From contig NZ_AQRC01000008.1 in the NCBI RefSeq assembly GCF_000737065.1, positions 1 through 64,000 on the forward strand: a DNA stretch of 64,000 nt, given 5' to 3'. Position numbers and translations under genes: made by a program. The stretch comes from Thioclava atlantica. Lineage in GTDB: Bacteria; Pseudomonadota; Alphaproteobacteria; Rhodobacterales; Rhodobacteraceae. The notes beneath the pieces were generated by a model, which did not search any database, was not told the DNA's origin, and saw only the letters and a list, made by a program, of their open reading frames with translations. Positions 8,179-15,297 of this stretch are shown in pieces (position 1 is the first letter of the stretch; each line of letters opens with the position of its first letter).

Positions 8179-9320
8179 CGCCGTCCTCCCGGTTTGCCGA
8201 GAGGAAGTTCAGGCGTGCTTGTTGACGCGGGCGATCCTTGCTTTGGGGGTGTCAGCTTGCCTTTATGGGCACCCGATCTGAGGGCCGCACCAGCCTTCGC
8301 GATGAGCTTTTCCACATCGCGCCGCCGCTCTTCAAAGTTAGATTCTGTGTTAGACTCTAAGTTAAGGGCGCGATTTTCGCTTTTGTTACCGAAGGATAGG
8401 AGGTGTTTGGGTTCCCGATAGCACGAGCCTCCGGTTCCTGATGGCACGATAGTCCGGGTTCCCGATAGCACGAGACTATCCACAGGTTTTCCACAGGCCG
8501 GGACAGGCTCGAAAGCGAGCAGCATCCGGCCGCCGGTTTCGACCTCGGCGAACAGGGTGTAGCCGGGCAGTGGCTGGCGGCGGATAATGTCGCGCAGCTC
8601 GAAGGCGAAGCGCTTGAACGGCGACAGACTGCCCGATTTCTGGTGCAGGTGACGGAAGTCGAACCGCCAACCGTTTTTCTGCCGCCCACCATGCTTGCGC
8701 ACCAGGCGATAGAGCCAGCGATCCAACCCGCCGGTCAGATTGAAATAGGCCCGGTCGATGGTGAGGATCAGGGCGTCATCCAGAACCGCACTGTAGAACC
8801 AGTCAGGCACGATCATCTCGATGCCGTCCGGGCGGCCATTGGCATCGGTCAGCTCGTGCCATTCGTTGATCCACGAAAAACGATGTCGCCGTCCATTCGC
8901 GCGCTGGCGGATCGAGGTTGCAACCGTGGTCGATTGCAGCCGGTCCAGCGCCGCCTTCAGACGCTGATAGTCCCTCAGGGAGGTTCCGCGCCCTGTGAAT
9001 GTCAGGATTTCATAAGGCGTTGCCGCCATCAGGCGCGACGTGCGCAGACCGGCGTCCCGCGCTTCCACGATCTGGCTGGCCGCCCAGATCAGTATATCGG
9101 CGTCCCAGATCGTCGCCATACCGTGATCGGGAACAGCTTCGACACGGATCGAGACGTTGCCCAAGGCAAAGTCAATCGGGCGGATACGGTGCGATTTGGA
9201 AAGGGAAAAGAAAGGATAGGCCATGAGATCCTGCGCGTCTCGTGGCGCGAGTTCACCGGGAAGCGCCCGAAACAGATCGAGTTGCCCGCGTTCCGAGGCG
9301 GATGGGTGCTGCGCTGCCAT
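8175..9320 (-). CDS. repA: Replication initiator protein RepA
   Basis: The 381-residue protein belongs to the RepA/RPA family found on alphaproteobacterial ICEs and plasmids. It contains GQLDLFRALPGELAPRDAQDLMAYPFFSLSK near the N-terminus, then two winged-helix-like halves (DADILIWAASQIVEA; FSWINEWHEL). The C-terminal part, from about residue 280, holds repeated SGT/REP peptides encoded by the DNA repeats described separately. ATG at 9320 is used; the upstream in-frame stretch is arginine-rich and is overlapped by the helix-turn-helix gene. It suggests the excised element can replicate. Confidence 0.92.
   Translation of the reverse strand: MAAQHPSASERGQLDLFRALPGELAPRDAQDLMAYPFFSLSKSHRIRPIDFALGNVSIRVEAVPDHGMATIWDADILIWAASQIVEARDAGLRTSRLMAATPYEILTFTGRGTSLRDYQRLKAALDRLQSTTVATSIRQRANGRRHRFSWINEWHELTDANGRPDGIEMIVPDWFYSAVLDDALILTIDRAYFNLTGGLDRWLYRLVRKHGGRQKNGWRFDFRHLHQKSGSLSPFKRFAFELRDIIRRQPLPGYTLFAEVETGGRMLLAFEPVPACGKPVDSLVLSGTRTIVPSGTGGSCYREPKHLLSFGNKSENRALNLESNTESNFEERRRDVEKLIAKAGAALRSGAHKGKLTPPKQGSPASTSTPELPLGKPGGRR
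8335..8495. other. Candidate replication origin inside repA (iterons, DnaA boxes, AT-rich tract)
   Basis: Three direct repeats of about 17 bases lie at 8410-8426 (GGTTCCCGATAGCACGA), 8433-8449 (two differences) and 8457-8473 (identical to the first). Their start-to-start spacings are 23 and 24 bases. Immediately beside them are two near-matches to the DnaA box TTATCCACA: CTATCCACA at 8476-8484 and TTTTCCACA at 8487-8495. On the other side, 8335-8400 is unusually AT-rich with repeated GTTAGA/GTTAAG words, as expected for a melting region. The set looks like an iteron origin embedded in the initiator's own gene. This is inferred. Confidence 0.5.
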
Positions 9321-9339
9321 AGAGGGCTGACCGCCGTGT

Positions 9340-9621
9340 TCAGCGCGTAATGCGCTTGGGCGAGGTGAATGCGGTCGGCGGTAGAGGTTTCGCCGGGAGA
9401 ACCTGTCCGCGTGGGTCCGACGTGGAGGTAACCGATCCGCGCGCAACCCAGGCTGCGAGATCCTCGACCGAATAGACAACGCGGCCGCCGAGCTTGTGAT
9501 AGGCAGGTCCCGTTCCGTAGGTTCTGTGCTTTTCCAGCGTGCGCGCGGACAGACTGAGGAAATCGGCGGCTTCCTTGGTGCGCAGGTAGCGTGGCGGCAA
9601 GGCGGCGAGATCAGGTCGCAT
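9340..9621 (-). CDS. Helix-turn-helix (AlpA/excisionase-like) protein
   Basis: The 93-residue protein contains RYLRTKEAADFLSLSARTLEKHRTYGTGPAYHKLGGRVVYSVEDLAAWV. This is the standard MerR/AlpA-type winged helix-turn-helix seen in excisionases and phage activators. It lies 19 bases upstream of repA on the same strand and probably regulates or is transcribed with the repA-parA-traF operon. A recombination-directionality role is possible but less likely given its distance from the integrase at 33.5-34.7 kb. ATG at 9621 is the first methionine preceding conserved sequence. Confidence 0.88.
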   Translation of the reverse strand: MRPDLAALPPRYLRTKEAADFLSLSARTLEKHRTYGTGPAYHKLGGRVVYSVEDLAAWVARGSVTSTSDPRGQVLPAKPLPPTAFTSPKRITR

Positions 9622-9757
9622 GGGGTGGCCTCCGTGGTTGTGCAGGATGCCGCTGACGATCAACGGCATGACATGCGCACGGTGGCGAAGGCGCGGCGGC
9701 ATGGGGGATGAGGAAGATCGAAGGGGTAGAATCCTCACCCTCGATCAGACGTCAGTG

Positions 9758-10523
9758 TCAGGGTTTGCGACGATGGCGCAAAAGGTCCTGATAACCGCCG
9801 TCGATCAGCGCGGCGGCAGATCGGACAAGGGCGATGACAGAGGCGCGCAAAGCCGATGTCTTCCACGGCTCAGCGCGAACGCGCGCCTCTCCGTAGATGG
9901 CGATGGCAAACTCACGATAGGTCGCGTGGTTGGCGTTTCCGTCGGCAGCTTGCATCATCAGGCGAAACCGCCGGCGCTGATACGGCGTCATCCTGGGGTC
10001 GCGGCGCGCGGGTTTCCCGGCCAGCATGTGCCAGAGCCTGAGAATGGCTTCGAGCCGATCCGGCAGATTTTCGTCAAGTGGCAGGATGATCGCCGGCTGC
10101 GAATTGGCATCGGTGCCGGTGAGGGTCAGATATTGAACGCCGTCTCTGGCATCACAGACACCATATGTCCCCTCTGGTCCGCAGATGGCATCAGCAAGAT
10201 CGACCGATAAGGCGGACGGAGAAGGCGGAAGAAAATCGGGCGCTGCCCCGAGCATCAGCATGTCCGGATTGGCAACAGGCGACCAGATGACCGGTTGGTC
10301 GAGCGCGGAAAAGCCGGGGTCTGCCGGGAAATCGCAACCCCCAGCGATGTTGGACGTGATCCGCAAGGGGAAGATGCCCGGCGCCTTGCGCTACAAGGTC
10401 ATCGAAACAGGCCTGATAGGACGCGTTACGGCGCAGGCATTCCCAGGCGACGCCCTCAACGGGCAGCGCATCGTAGAATTCATACTGGTCCTGGTCTCGC
10501 CAGCGGGATGTATCCGGCTTCAT
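9758..10523 (-). pseudogene. DUF2285-type DNA-binding protein gene with a frameshift
   Basis: Two frames together give one typical protein. Frame one starts at ATG 10523 (AGGAG site upstream) and reads MKPDTSRWRDQDQYEFYD... to HRWGLRFP. The homologous continuation PADPGFSALDQPVIW... through the DUF2285 region lies in the next frame, ending at 9758. The switch falls at about 10323-10335, where CGATTTCCCGGC carries one base too many. DUF2285 is a winged DNA-binding family related to the regulator RovC. The gene is either broken, affected by a sequencing error, or read by +1 slippage on CCC; I favour a broken gene or an error. Confidence 0.7.
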
Positions 10524-10651
10524 TGCTCCGCTCCTGGTTGAAACTGCACAGGTGGAGCGTGAAAGAATTGCGGTGCCTCTACCGAGATGGAAGCCAGAAC
10601 AAAGACATGGGGTGATGCTCTGAAGGCATCACTGGTGCGACGGCGGCGAGG

Positions 10652-10927
10652 TCAGGTCCGATCTGTCGGATGACGCAGCAGCTGACGATAGCCGCTCTGT
10701 GTCATCCAGCGCGCCCGTCCCAGATGGCTGTCATGGACCTGCCGGGCGCGTTCCGGTTCCCGAACAGGATCAATTCCGAACAGCACATTGACGGCTTCGG
10801 CCCATTCCGCCCCATCATCGGCGGCATCGAGCAGCCGCATATAGAGCTTGATATGCGCGCGGTCATATTCGGTCAGCTCGTCGCTAACAGGTGCAATATC
10901 GTCGAAGGGGGGAAGCGGAGATGTCAT
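10652..10927 (-). CDS. Small DUF2285-like DNA-binding domain protein
   Basis: The 91-residue protein (SDELTEYDRAHIKLYMRLLDAADDGAEWAEAVNVLFGIDPVREPERARQVHDSHLGRARWMTQSGYRQLL) resembles the short DNA-binding-domain proteins that accompany DUF2285 genes in ICEs. Its C-terminal RARWMTxxGYRxLL motif is the same as the C-terminal end of DUF2285 proteins, including DGGYQDLLRHR in the neighbour. ATG at 10927 is preferred; a GTG at 10942 is possible, and neither has a strong ribosome-binding site. It is probably a regulator, which is inference. Confidence 0.75.
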   Translation of the reverse strand: MTSPLPPFDDIAPVSDELTEYDRAHIKLYMRLLDAADDGAEWAEAVNVLFGIDPVREPERARQVHDSHLGRARWMTQSGYRQLLRHPTDRT

Positions 10928-10987
10928 GTCGCGGGTCGCCACAGAGCACAGGCCGCCGCAGCGGATCGATGATTCCGCCCGCGCCCG

Positions 10988-11254
10988 TCAGGCGTCATGG
11001 ATCTGTCGGTGTCTCTTCTCGTCTTGGCCATGTACCAGCAACACTCCTTGCCCGCGATCCGTGGACAGGAGAACAATCCCTGCTGCTTCAAGCGCCCGGC
11101 GCACCTGATCCCGCGTTGTCTCATACACCTCGAGCCGGTTCTCGGACTCAAGGCGTTTCAGGGCAGTCAGCGATATTCGGGCCTTGTCAGCGAGCGTCTC
11201 CTGCGTCCAACCCAGCAACGCGCGTGCGGCCCGCGACTGTCGAGCGGTGATCAT
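10988..11254 (-). CDS. XRE-family helix-turn-helix regulator
   Basis: The 88-residue protein is a minimal XRE regulator: QSRAARALLGWTQETLADKARISLTALKRLE forms the helix-turn-helix (about 5-35). A short C-terminal part follows, ending in a charged EKRHRQ tail. It is the first gene of a minus-strand series that continues through the DUF2285 genes. Its start codon and near-perfect Shine-Dalgarno sequence GGGAGGTGATC are buried in a 20-base palindrome (11246-11265), which suggests autoregulation. The target genes are unknown but are likely neighbouring ICE functions. Confidence 0.88.
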   Translation of the reverse strand: MITARQSRAARALLGWTQETLADKARISLTALKRLESENRLEVYETTRDQVRRALEAAGIVLLSTDRGQGVLLVHGQDEKRHRQIHDA

Positions 11255-11265
11255 GCATGATCACC
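11246..11265. promoter_or_regulatory. Perfect 20-base palindrome over the start of the XRE gene
   Basis: GGTGATCATGCATGATCACC is identical on both strands. It includes the ATG and the ribosome-binding site of the XRE gene. It could be the operator bound by the XRE dimer, or at RNA level a hairpin that hides the start. Seen directly; function inferred. Confidence 0.55.
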
Positions 11266-11573
11266 TCCCATCGCGACCGGCGCGCATTCCAGAACTACGG
11301 CTATTTTAGTCGTCTTCGCCCGATACGCCATACGAAATCGTCGAATCTGGTCAGGGCGTTATCTGCACGGCTGAGCATGCAGCCCGACTGATTCGCCTGT
11401 ATGCCGCAATTGCAGCACTTGTGCTGGCCGTAACGCCGACCAGCGCAGAATGATCCCTAAACGCTCCATGGGAAATGATAGCGATATGTTTGGAGATCAT
11501 TTTCTTTGCGTTTTGCGCTGGATATGGTACCCATCCAGATCAGTGCAGCAAAAATGATCCGTAAAGGCATCAC
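11266..11573. other. Intergenic region between divergent XRE and hipBA genes
   Basis: No gene was found in these 308 bases. They should hold the promoters for the minus-strand XRE gene and for hipBA. An imperfect palindrome, GGATATGGTACCCATCC (11520-11536), centred on GGTACC and 37 bases before hipB, could be a HipB operator. It does not match the enterobacterial TATCC-N8-GGATA arrangement, so this is tentative. The region is more AT-rich than its surroundings. Confidence 0.4.
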
Positions 11574-11894
11574 ATGAAGGCGGAAGAAGAAACACTGAGG
11601 CTGATCGGCGACCATTTTCGCCGCGCGCGTCTTGCAGCGGGGTTGACGCAGGAGCAGGTGGCCGATCTTGCGGGCATTTCGCGCCCGCGCTACCGCGACA
11701 TCGAGACGGGGGCGGCGGCTGCGCGCACCACGACATTGATCAACATTGCCAGGGCGCTTGGGCTGGAAATGATGCTGGTCCCGCAGGCAATGGTGCCCGC
11801 CATCGAGGCGCTTTTGCGCCCCGAGGCCGAGGATGATCATCCGGCCTTCAGCCCGCAACCGGAGAGCGACGATGACAGCCGTCCGTACCGCTGA
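11574..11894 (+). CDS. hipB: HipB-like antitoxin, XRE helix-turn-helix
   Basis: The 106-residue protein has a Cro/C1-type helix-turn-helix (FRRARLAAGLTQEQVADLAGISRPRYRDIETGAAAARTTTLINIARALGLE, about 15-65) and an acidic tail. It is the usual antitoxin and repressor of the HipA kinase: it binds HipA and represses the operon with it. The stop codon overlaps the start of hipA by 23 bases, so the two proteins are translationally coupled. The pair is encoded opposite to its ICE neighbours and is bounded by a terminator, so it looks like a self-contained module. Confidence 0.9.
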   Translation: MKAEEETLRLIGDHFRRARLAAGLTQEQVADLAGISRPRYRDIETGAAAARTTTLINIARALGLEMMLVPQAMVPAIEALLRPEAEDDHPAFSPQPESDDDSRPYR

Positions 11895-13113
11895 GACCAT
11901 CACCGCGCTGGACGTGTTCCTGAACAGTGCGAAGGTTGGCACGATCGTCAGGACGCCGGGTGATTTCAACGCCTTCAGCCTTGATCCGGCCTATCGCGCG
12001 ACTGGAGGCCATCCGGTTCTGAGCCTATCCCTTCGCGCGGCATCAGGGGGCTTGCGCAAGGATCCGCGACCCGTCGCAGGCAGCCTGCCGCCCTTCTTTG
12101 CCAACCTGCTGCCCGAAGACCGGCTGCGCGAGGCGATGGAAAAGCACCATGCGGGTAATGTGCGGTCGGGGAATGATTTCGATCTCCTGGCCACCCTTGG
12201 TGCGGATTTGCCGGGGGCCGTTCGGGTGCTGCCCAGTGACGGTCAACCCGGCATCGGGGCGGCGCCAACCCAAGGACGGCCCAAGGCCCGCTTCTCGCTG
12301 GCAGGCGTGCAGATGAAGCTCTCGGTGATGAAGAACACCGGCAAGGGCGGCGGGCTGACCTTGCCGCTCGGGGATGACGAGGGCCAATATATTGCGAAAT
12401 TCCCCTCGACCGCCTTTCCGGGCGTGTCGGAGAACGAGTTCGCGAACCTCGCGCTTGCCGAAGCCATCGGCATGAATGTGCCCGAGCGGGAACTGGTCAG
12501 CCGAGACCAGTTCGAGGGCATTCCCGAAGAGTTTGAAACACTTGCCGAGGGGCTTGTCCTGCTCGTGCGGCGTTTTGATCGCGGGGCAGACGGGCAGCGC
12601 ATCCATATCGAGGATTTCGCGCAGGTTTTCGGCCTGTACCCGGCGCGCAAATATGATGGCGCCGCCTCCCACGACATCGCCTCTGTGCTGAATGTTGCGA
12701 TCTCGCCGTTCGCCGCGCTGGAGTTTGTCCGGCGGCTGACCTTCTCGGTGGTCATGGGCAATGGCGACATGCACCTCAAGAACTGGTCGCTGATCTATCC
12801 GGGCGACGGCGACACGCCCGCTCTAGCACCGATCTACGACATGCTTTCGACCGTGCCCTATATTCCGGCAGATGGGCTGGCGCTGTCTCTGGGCGGCGAG
12901 CGGGCCTTCAAGGGCTTGGCCCCGGCCCGCTGGAAGACGTTTGCCAATCGGGCAAGGCTTCCCGAGCCAGCCGTGCTCAAGGCCGTTGTCGAGACGGTGA
13001 AACGCATTGATACGAAATGGTGGACACTGCCGGAGCGCGAAGTGGTCCCGCCGCCCGTGCTGGAGCGCATCGACGCCCATGTCAAAACCATCATCCCGAT
13101 CCTAAGCGCCTGA
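11872..13113 (+). CDS. hipA: HipA-like serine/threonine kinase toxin
   Basis: HipA toxins phosphorylate a glutamyl-tRNA synthetase or related target and cause growth arrest. The 413-residue protein has the N-terminal coupling domain, the glycine-rich loop FSLAGVQMKLSVM (Ser142, equivalent of the autophosphorylated serine), the catalytic NGDMHLKN (Asp299, Asn304) and the metal-binding YDMLS (Asp323). All key residues are present, so it should be active. ATG at 11872 has a GGAG site eight bases upstream inside hipB; the earlier in-frame ATG at 11833 would lie deep inside hipB. The length is normal for the long HipA class. Confidence 0.93.
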   Translation: MTAVRTAETITALDVFLNSAKVGTIVRTPGDFNAFSLDPAYRATGGHPVLSLSLRAASGGLRKDPRPVAGSLPPFFANLLPEDRLREAMEKHHAGNVRSGNDFDLLATLGADLPGAVRVLPSDGQPGIGAAPTQGRPKARFSLAGVQMKLSVMKNTGKGGGLTLPLGDDEGQYIAKFPSTAFPGVSENEFANLALAEAIGMNVPERELVSRDQFEGIPEEFETLAEGLVLLVRRFDRGADGQRIHIEDFAQVFGLYPARKYDGAASHDIASVLNVAISPFAALEFVRRLTFSVVMGNGDMHLKNWSLIYPGDGDTPALAPIYDMLSTVPYIPADGLALSLGGERAFKGLAPARWKTFANRARLPEPAVLKAVVETVKRIDTKWWTLPEREVVPPPVLERIDAHVKTIIPILSA

Positions 13114-13168
13114 TCCGTGCCAGACACGACAGGGCGCGGTGGCGTGACGACTTTCCCGCGGACATGAG

Positions 13169-13198
13169 AAAGGCCCCGACCTTGCGGTCGGGGCCTTT
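13169..13198. terminator. Bidirectional terminator between hipA and DUF736
   Basis: AAAGGCCCCGACC / GGTCGGGGCCTTT form a 13-pair hairpin with a TTGC loop. The A-run on one side and T-run on the other let it work for hipA (plus) and for the convergent DUF736 gene (minus). Confidence 0.85.
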
Positions 13199-13208
13199 GT
13201 GCCGCGCC

Positions 13209-13535
13209 TTAGTCGCCGCGGCGACCGTTGGGGCGGGACCAGATGAGGGAGAAGGTTTCGCCTTCTTCGTCATCGAAGAGGTTGGCGTAGATCGGAGCGT
13301 TGAAGCTCGGATCGTCCAGCTTGAGGCCGAGATAGTCGCGGCCCTCGTTGGAGCGCTTGGACCAGGCGGCGCCGATCTCGGCGCGGCCGACCAGAACCCG
13401 GTGGCTGGGGGCGTTTTCGCCGGTAGCGCGCAGGTCGGGGATGATGCGCACGCCCTTGGCCTGGACGCTGAGGGTGACGATGTCGCCGGTGAATTCGTTC
13501 GAGCCGGTCTTCTTGAAGGTGCCGATGGTTGCCAT
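13209..13535 (-). CDS. DUF736 family protein (second copy)
   Basis: The 108-residue protein MATIGTFKKTGSNEFTGDIVTLSVQAKG... is a textbook DUF736 member, with ENAPSHRVLVGRAEIGAAWSKRSNEGRDYLGLKLDDPSFNAPIYANLFDDEEGETFSLIWSRP covering the whole family profile. It is a probable small beta-rich protein of unknown function, typical of alphaproteobacterial mobile elements. It stands alone, with its own terminator and a long leader (13541-13708) that shares sequence patches and stem architecture with the leader of the DUF2493 gene. That arrangement implies separate, regulated expression. Confidence 0.93.
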   Translation of the reverse strand: MATIGTFKKTGSNEFTGDIVTLSVQAKGVRIIPDLRATGENAPSHRVLVGRAEIGAAWSKRSNEGRDYLGLKLDDPSFNAPIYANLFDDEEGETFSLIWSRPNGRRGD

Positions 13536-13540
13536 TTTAA

Positions 13541-13708
13541 GTCTCCGTTTTCCGTTTCCGAGCCCGCACCATTGCGGCCTCTATGGCGATCGACCGGCCG
13601 GAGACGAACGCTGGCGCACCCCCTCGGGGGCTGGACAGCACAGGAGGAACTTTCTTGTTCCGCGCGGAATGGCGGCTCTGCCGTCAGGGGAAGAAAGTTG
13701 TGACGACG
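13541..13708 (-). promoter_or_regulatory. Structured 5' leader, family I, before DUF736
   Basis: On the minus strand an outer stem AACTTTCTT (13691-13699) / AAGAAAGTT (13648-13656) encloses CGGC-AGA-GCCG and the patch GCGCGGAACAA. Then follow GTGCTGTCCAG, CGCCATAGAGGCCGC and a CCGCA/TGCGG hairpin before the gene. The leader at 16225-16400 has the same order of patches with different but still paired stems. Candidate cis-regulatory RNA; inferred from two copies. Confidence 0.5.
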
Positions 13709-14104
13709 CTGTTGCGCTAAAGCGGTCGAAGCGCATCGCGCTGCTCTTCGGCCAGATCAGGCCATTGAAGAGGCCGTTTGGAGTGGTCGAGACACGGGGG
13801 CTGAACGGAGATGTGGCAACCTTGAGGCTCCATCAGGATGACCTGACCGGCAACACCGGCCTTTCCTGTCACCCTGCGTCTCAGATCATGCGCATCTCTG
13901 CTTCCGGCCTGTTCCACCGGCATGCCACCACCCGCGGGTTCCCGTCAGTCTGCACGCGCTGGTGCCGACCGTCCTGCGCTCCTATGGGCCGCGTCTGTGC
14001 CCCAGGTTGATCCGGTGATTGGCCGCTGTCTGTCACCATTTTCCTGACGAAGACGGAAGACGATCAGCATCCGCTTCTGGTCGCCATCAACGGATCATTG
14101 CGGT
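13709..14104. other. Non-coding stretch, nothing recognised
   Basis: I see no convincing gene in these 396 bases. A 68-codon minus-strand frame (13717-13923) lacks a good ribosome-binding site and resembles nothing known to me. Part of the interval must hold the promoter of the DUF736 leader. Confidence 0.4.
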
Positions 14105-14545
14105 TCAGGTTCGTGCAAAGCCGCCGTCCGCGTGGTCGGTTGCCGCCATGCCCGCAACGCGCAGGAACGCCGTCACGCCCACCGCAACCGCTCCGATCAC
14201 CGAGAAGATGAGTTGCCATATCTCCGAGGGCATCATGTGCTTGACAATACCGAGCGTGGCGTAAAATCCGGCCATTCCCGCCGGAGCGACGAAGGCCAGA
14301 GCAATCAGCAGACGCGCCCACATCGGGCGGATCAGCATGAGCAGGCCCTGACCAACAGCCAGCGTCAGACCGGCGGCGAGAAGACCAACGACGATGCCGC
14401 CGAGCCAGCCAGCCCCAGTATCATAGGCCAAGGCGCCTGCATTCAGGCCAATAAAGAACGGCAAAGCGAATACGGCGAGATTGAACAGCAGCCAGCACAT
14501 GGTGCCGATGGCTGCGATGGAAACGAGGATTCCGAGAACGATCAT
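14105..14545 (-). CDS. Small integral membrane protein, ICE-associated
   Basis: The 146-residue protein is almost entirely hydrophobic, with about four predicted membrane segments: MIVLGILVSIAAIGTMCWLLF, the NLAVFALPFFIGLNAGALAY stretch, GGIVVGLLAAGLTLAVG and LLIALAFVAPAGMAGFYATL, with another possible near residue 118. The tail is short and polar. No enzymatic or transporter motif is visible. Similar hypothetical membrane proteins occur in alphaproteobacterial conjugative elements. ATG at 14545 begins the first membrane segment; the upstream WWWW-rich frame is unlikely to be translated. Function unknown. Confidence 0.7.
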   Translation of the reverse strand: MIVLGILVSIAAIGTMCWLLFNLAVFALPFFIGLNAGALAYDTGAGWLGGIVVGLLAAGLTLAVGQGLLMLIRPMWARLLIALAFVAPAGMAGFYATLGIVKHMMPSEIWQLIFSVIGAVAVGVTAFLRVAGMAATDHADGGFART

Positions 14546-14685
14546 GGTGGTGTCTCCGTGCAAAAGGTTGGACGGTTGCGCCTTCCACCACCACCATGGC
14601 GCAATCACAGCATAGCAGCATTCCTCTCACCGCGCGAGAAGCGATGGCTTTCGAGGCCAGGCCTGTCCGAAAACTCGCAGTTTGA

Positions 14686-14769
14686 ATGAGAAAGCTTATG
14701 CGTCTGGTGGACCAGTATCTGCTGCACCTCTACGATGACCATATCGTTGGGCGGAAGGATGCGGGTTAA
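14686..14769 (+). CDS. Possible 27-residue leader peptide
   Basis: ATG at 14686 opens a short frame MRKLMRLVDQYLLHLYDDHIVGRKDAG that ends at 14769, four bases before the ATG at 14774 of the next gene. No strong ribosome-binding site is seen. It could be a translationally coupled leader peptide or chance. The local base composition is AT-richer than the surrounding ICE, as is the following gene, suggesting recent cargo. Confidence 0.3.
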   Translation: MRKLMRLVDQYLLHLYDDHIVGRKDAG

Positions 14770-14773
14770 AGCT

Positions 14774-15274
14774 ATGGCAGAAGTCGATTGGTCAGATCGG
14801 GCATTTTATGATGACGGCGAATGGGTGACATGGTCAGACATTGACGAACAGCTTCGTCACAAGGAATGGGGAGCGAAGTATCCAAACGCCATCCGATCAA
14901 TGATCCCGTATTTTGAGGACCTGATCTCACTCGCCGAGAGCTACCATCTGGAGACGGGCCTGCATTTATCGGTGTATGGCGACATCGGTGAGCTGTTCGG
15001 TGCCATCACCTACGGCATCAAGTTGAACAAGACCTACGCGCAAGGTTCGGACGGCAAGCTCGAAAATGATCATGTCGAGATCAAAACCATCACTCCTTTC
15101 AAGAGCAAAGACGTGGTGATGGTGGATACATCAAGGCATTTCAGCAAGCTGCTCGTGGTCAAAATTAATGCGGAATTCCAGGTCTCCGGGCGAATGGTCA
15201 GCCGCAAGCAATTGCCAAAGCGCTCAGGCCGTTATGTCCGAATTCGTTGGGACGACCTGGCGCTATTGCAGTAG
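14774..15274 (+). CDS. Unrecognised protein, possibly PD-(D/E)XK nuclease-like
   Basis: The 166-residue protein begins MAEVDWSDRAFYDDGEWVTW. Its middle contains GDIGELFGAITYGIKLN followed by GSDGKLENDHVEIKT. A glutamate in an early helix (Glu73), then an acidic residue and E-x-K on a strand (Glu102-Ile-Lys104), is the arrangement of PD-(D/E)XK restriction-like nucleases. It resembles a DUF6998-type family as I remember it, but I cannot verify this. Alternative starts at 14735 and 14759 have no better ribosome-binding sites. It is encoded opposite to its neighbours with lower GC, and is a candidate defence or cargo gene. Confidence 0.6.
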   Translation: MAEVDWSDRAFYDDGEWVTWSDIDEQLRHKEWGAKYPNAIRSMIPYFEDLISLAESYHLETGLHLSVYGDIGELFGAITYGIKLNKTYAQGSDGKLENDHVEIKTITPFKSKDVVMVDTSRHFSKLLVVKINAEFQVSGRMVSRKQLPKRSGRYVRIRWDDLALLQ

Positions 15275-15297
15275 TGCTTATGCTGAACAGGCAGCGC

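Noticed and set aside
13717-13923. A 68-codon minus-strand frame in the gap before the DUF736 leader
   Set aside because: No good ribosome-binding site, no recognisable family, and composition like non-coding DNA; not enough to call a gene.
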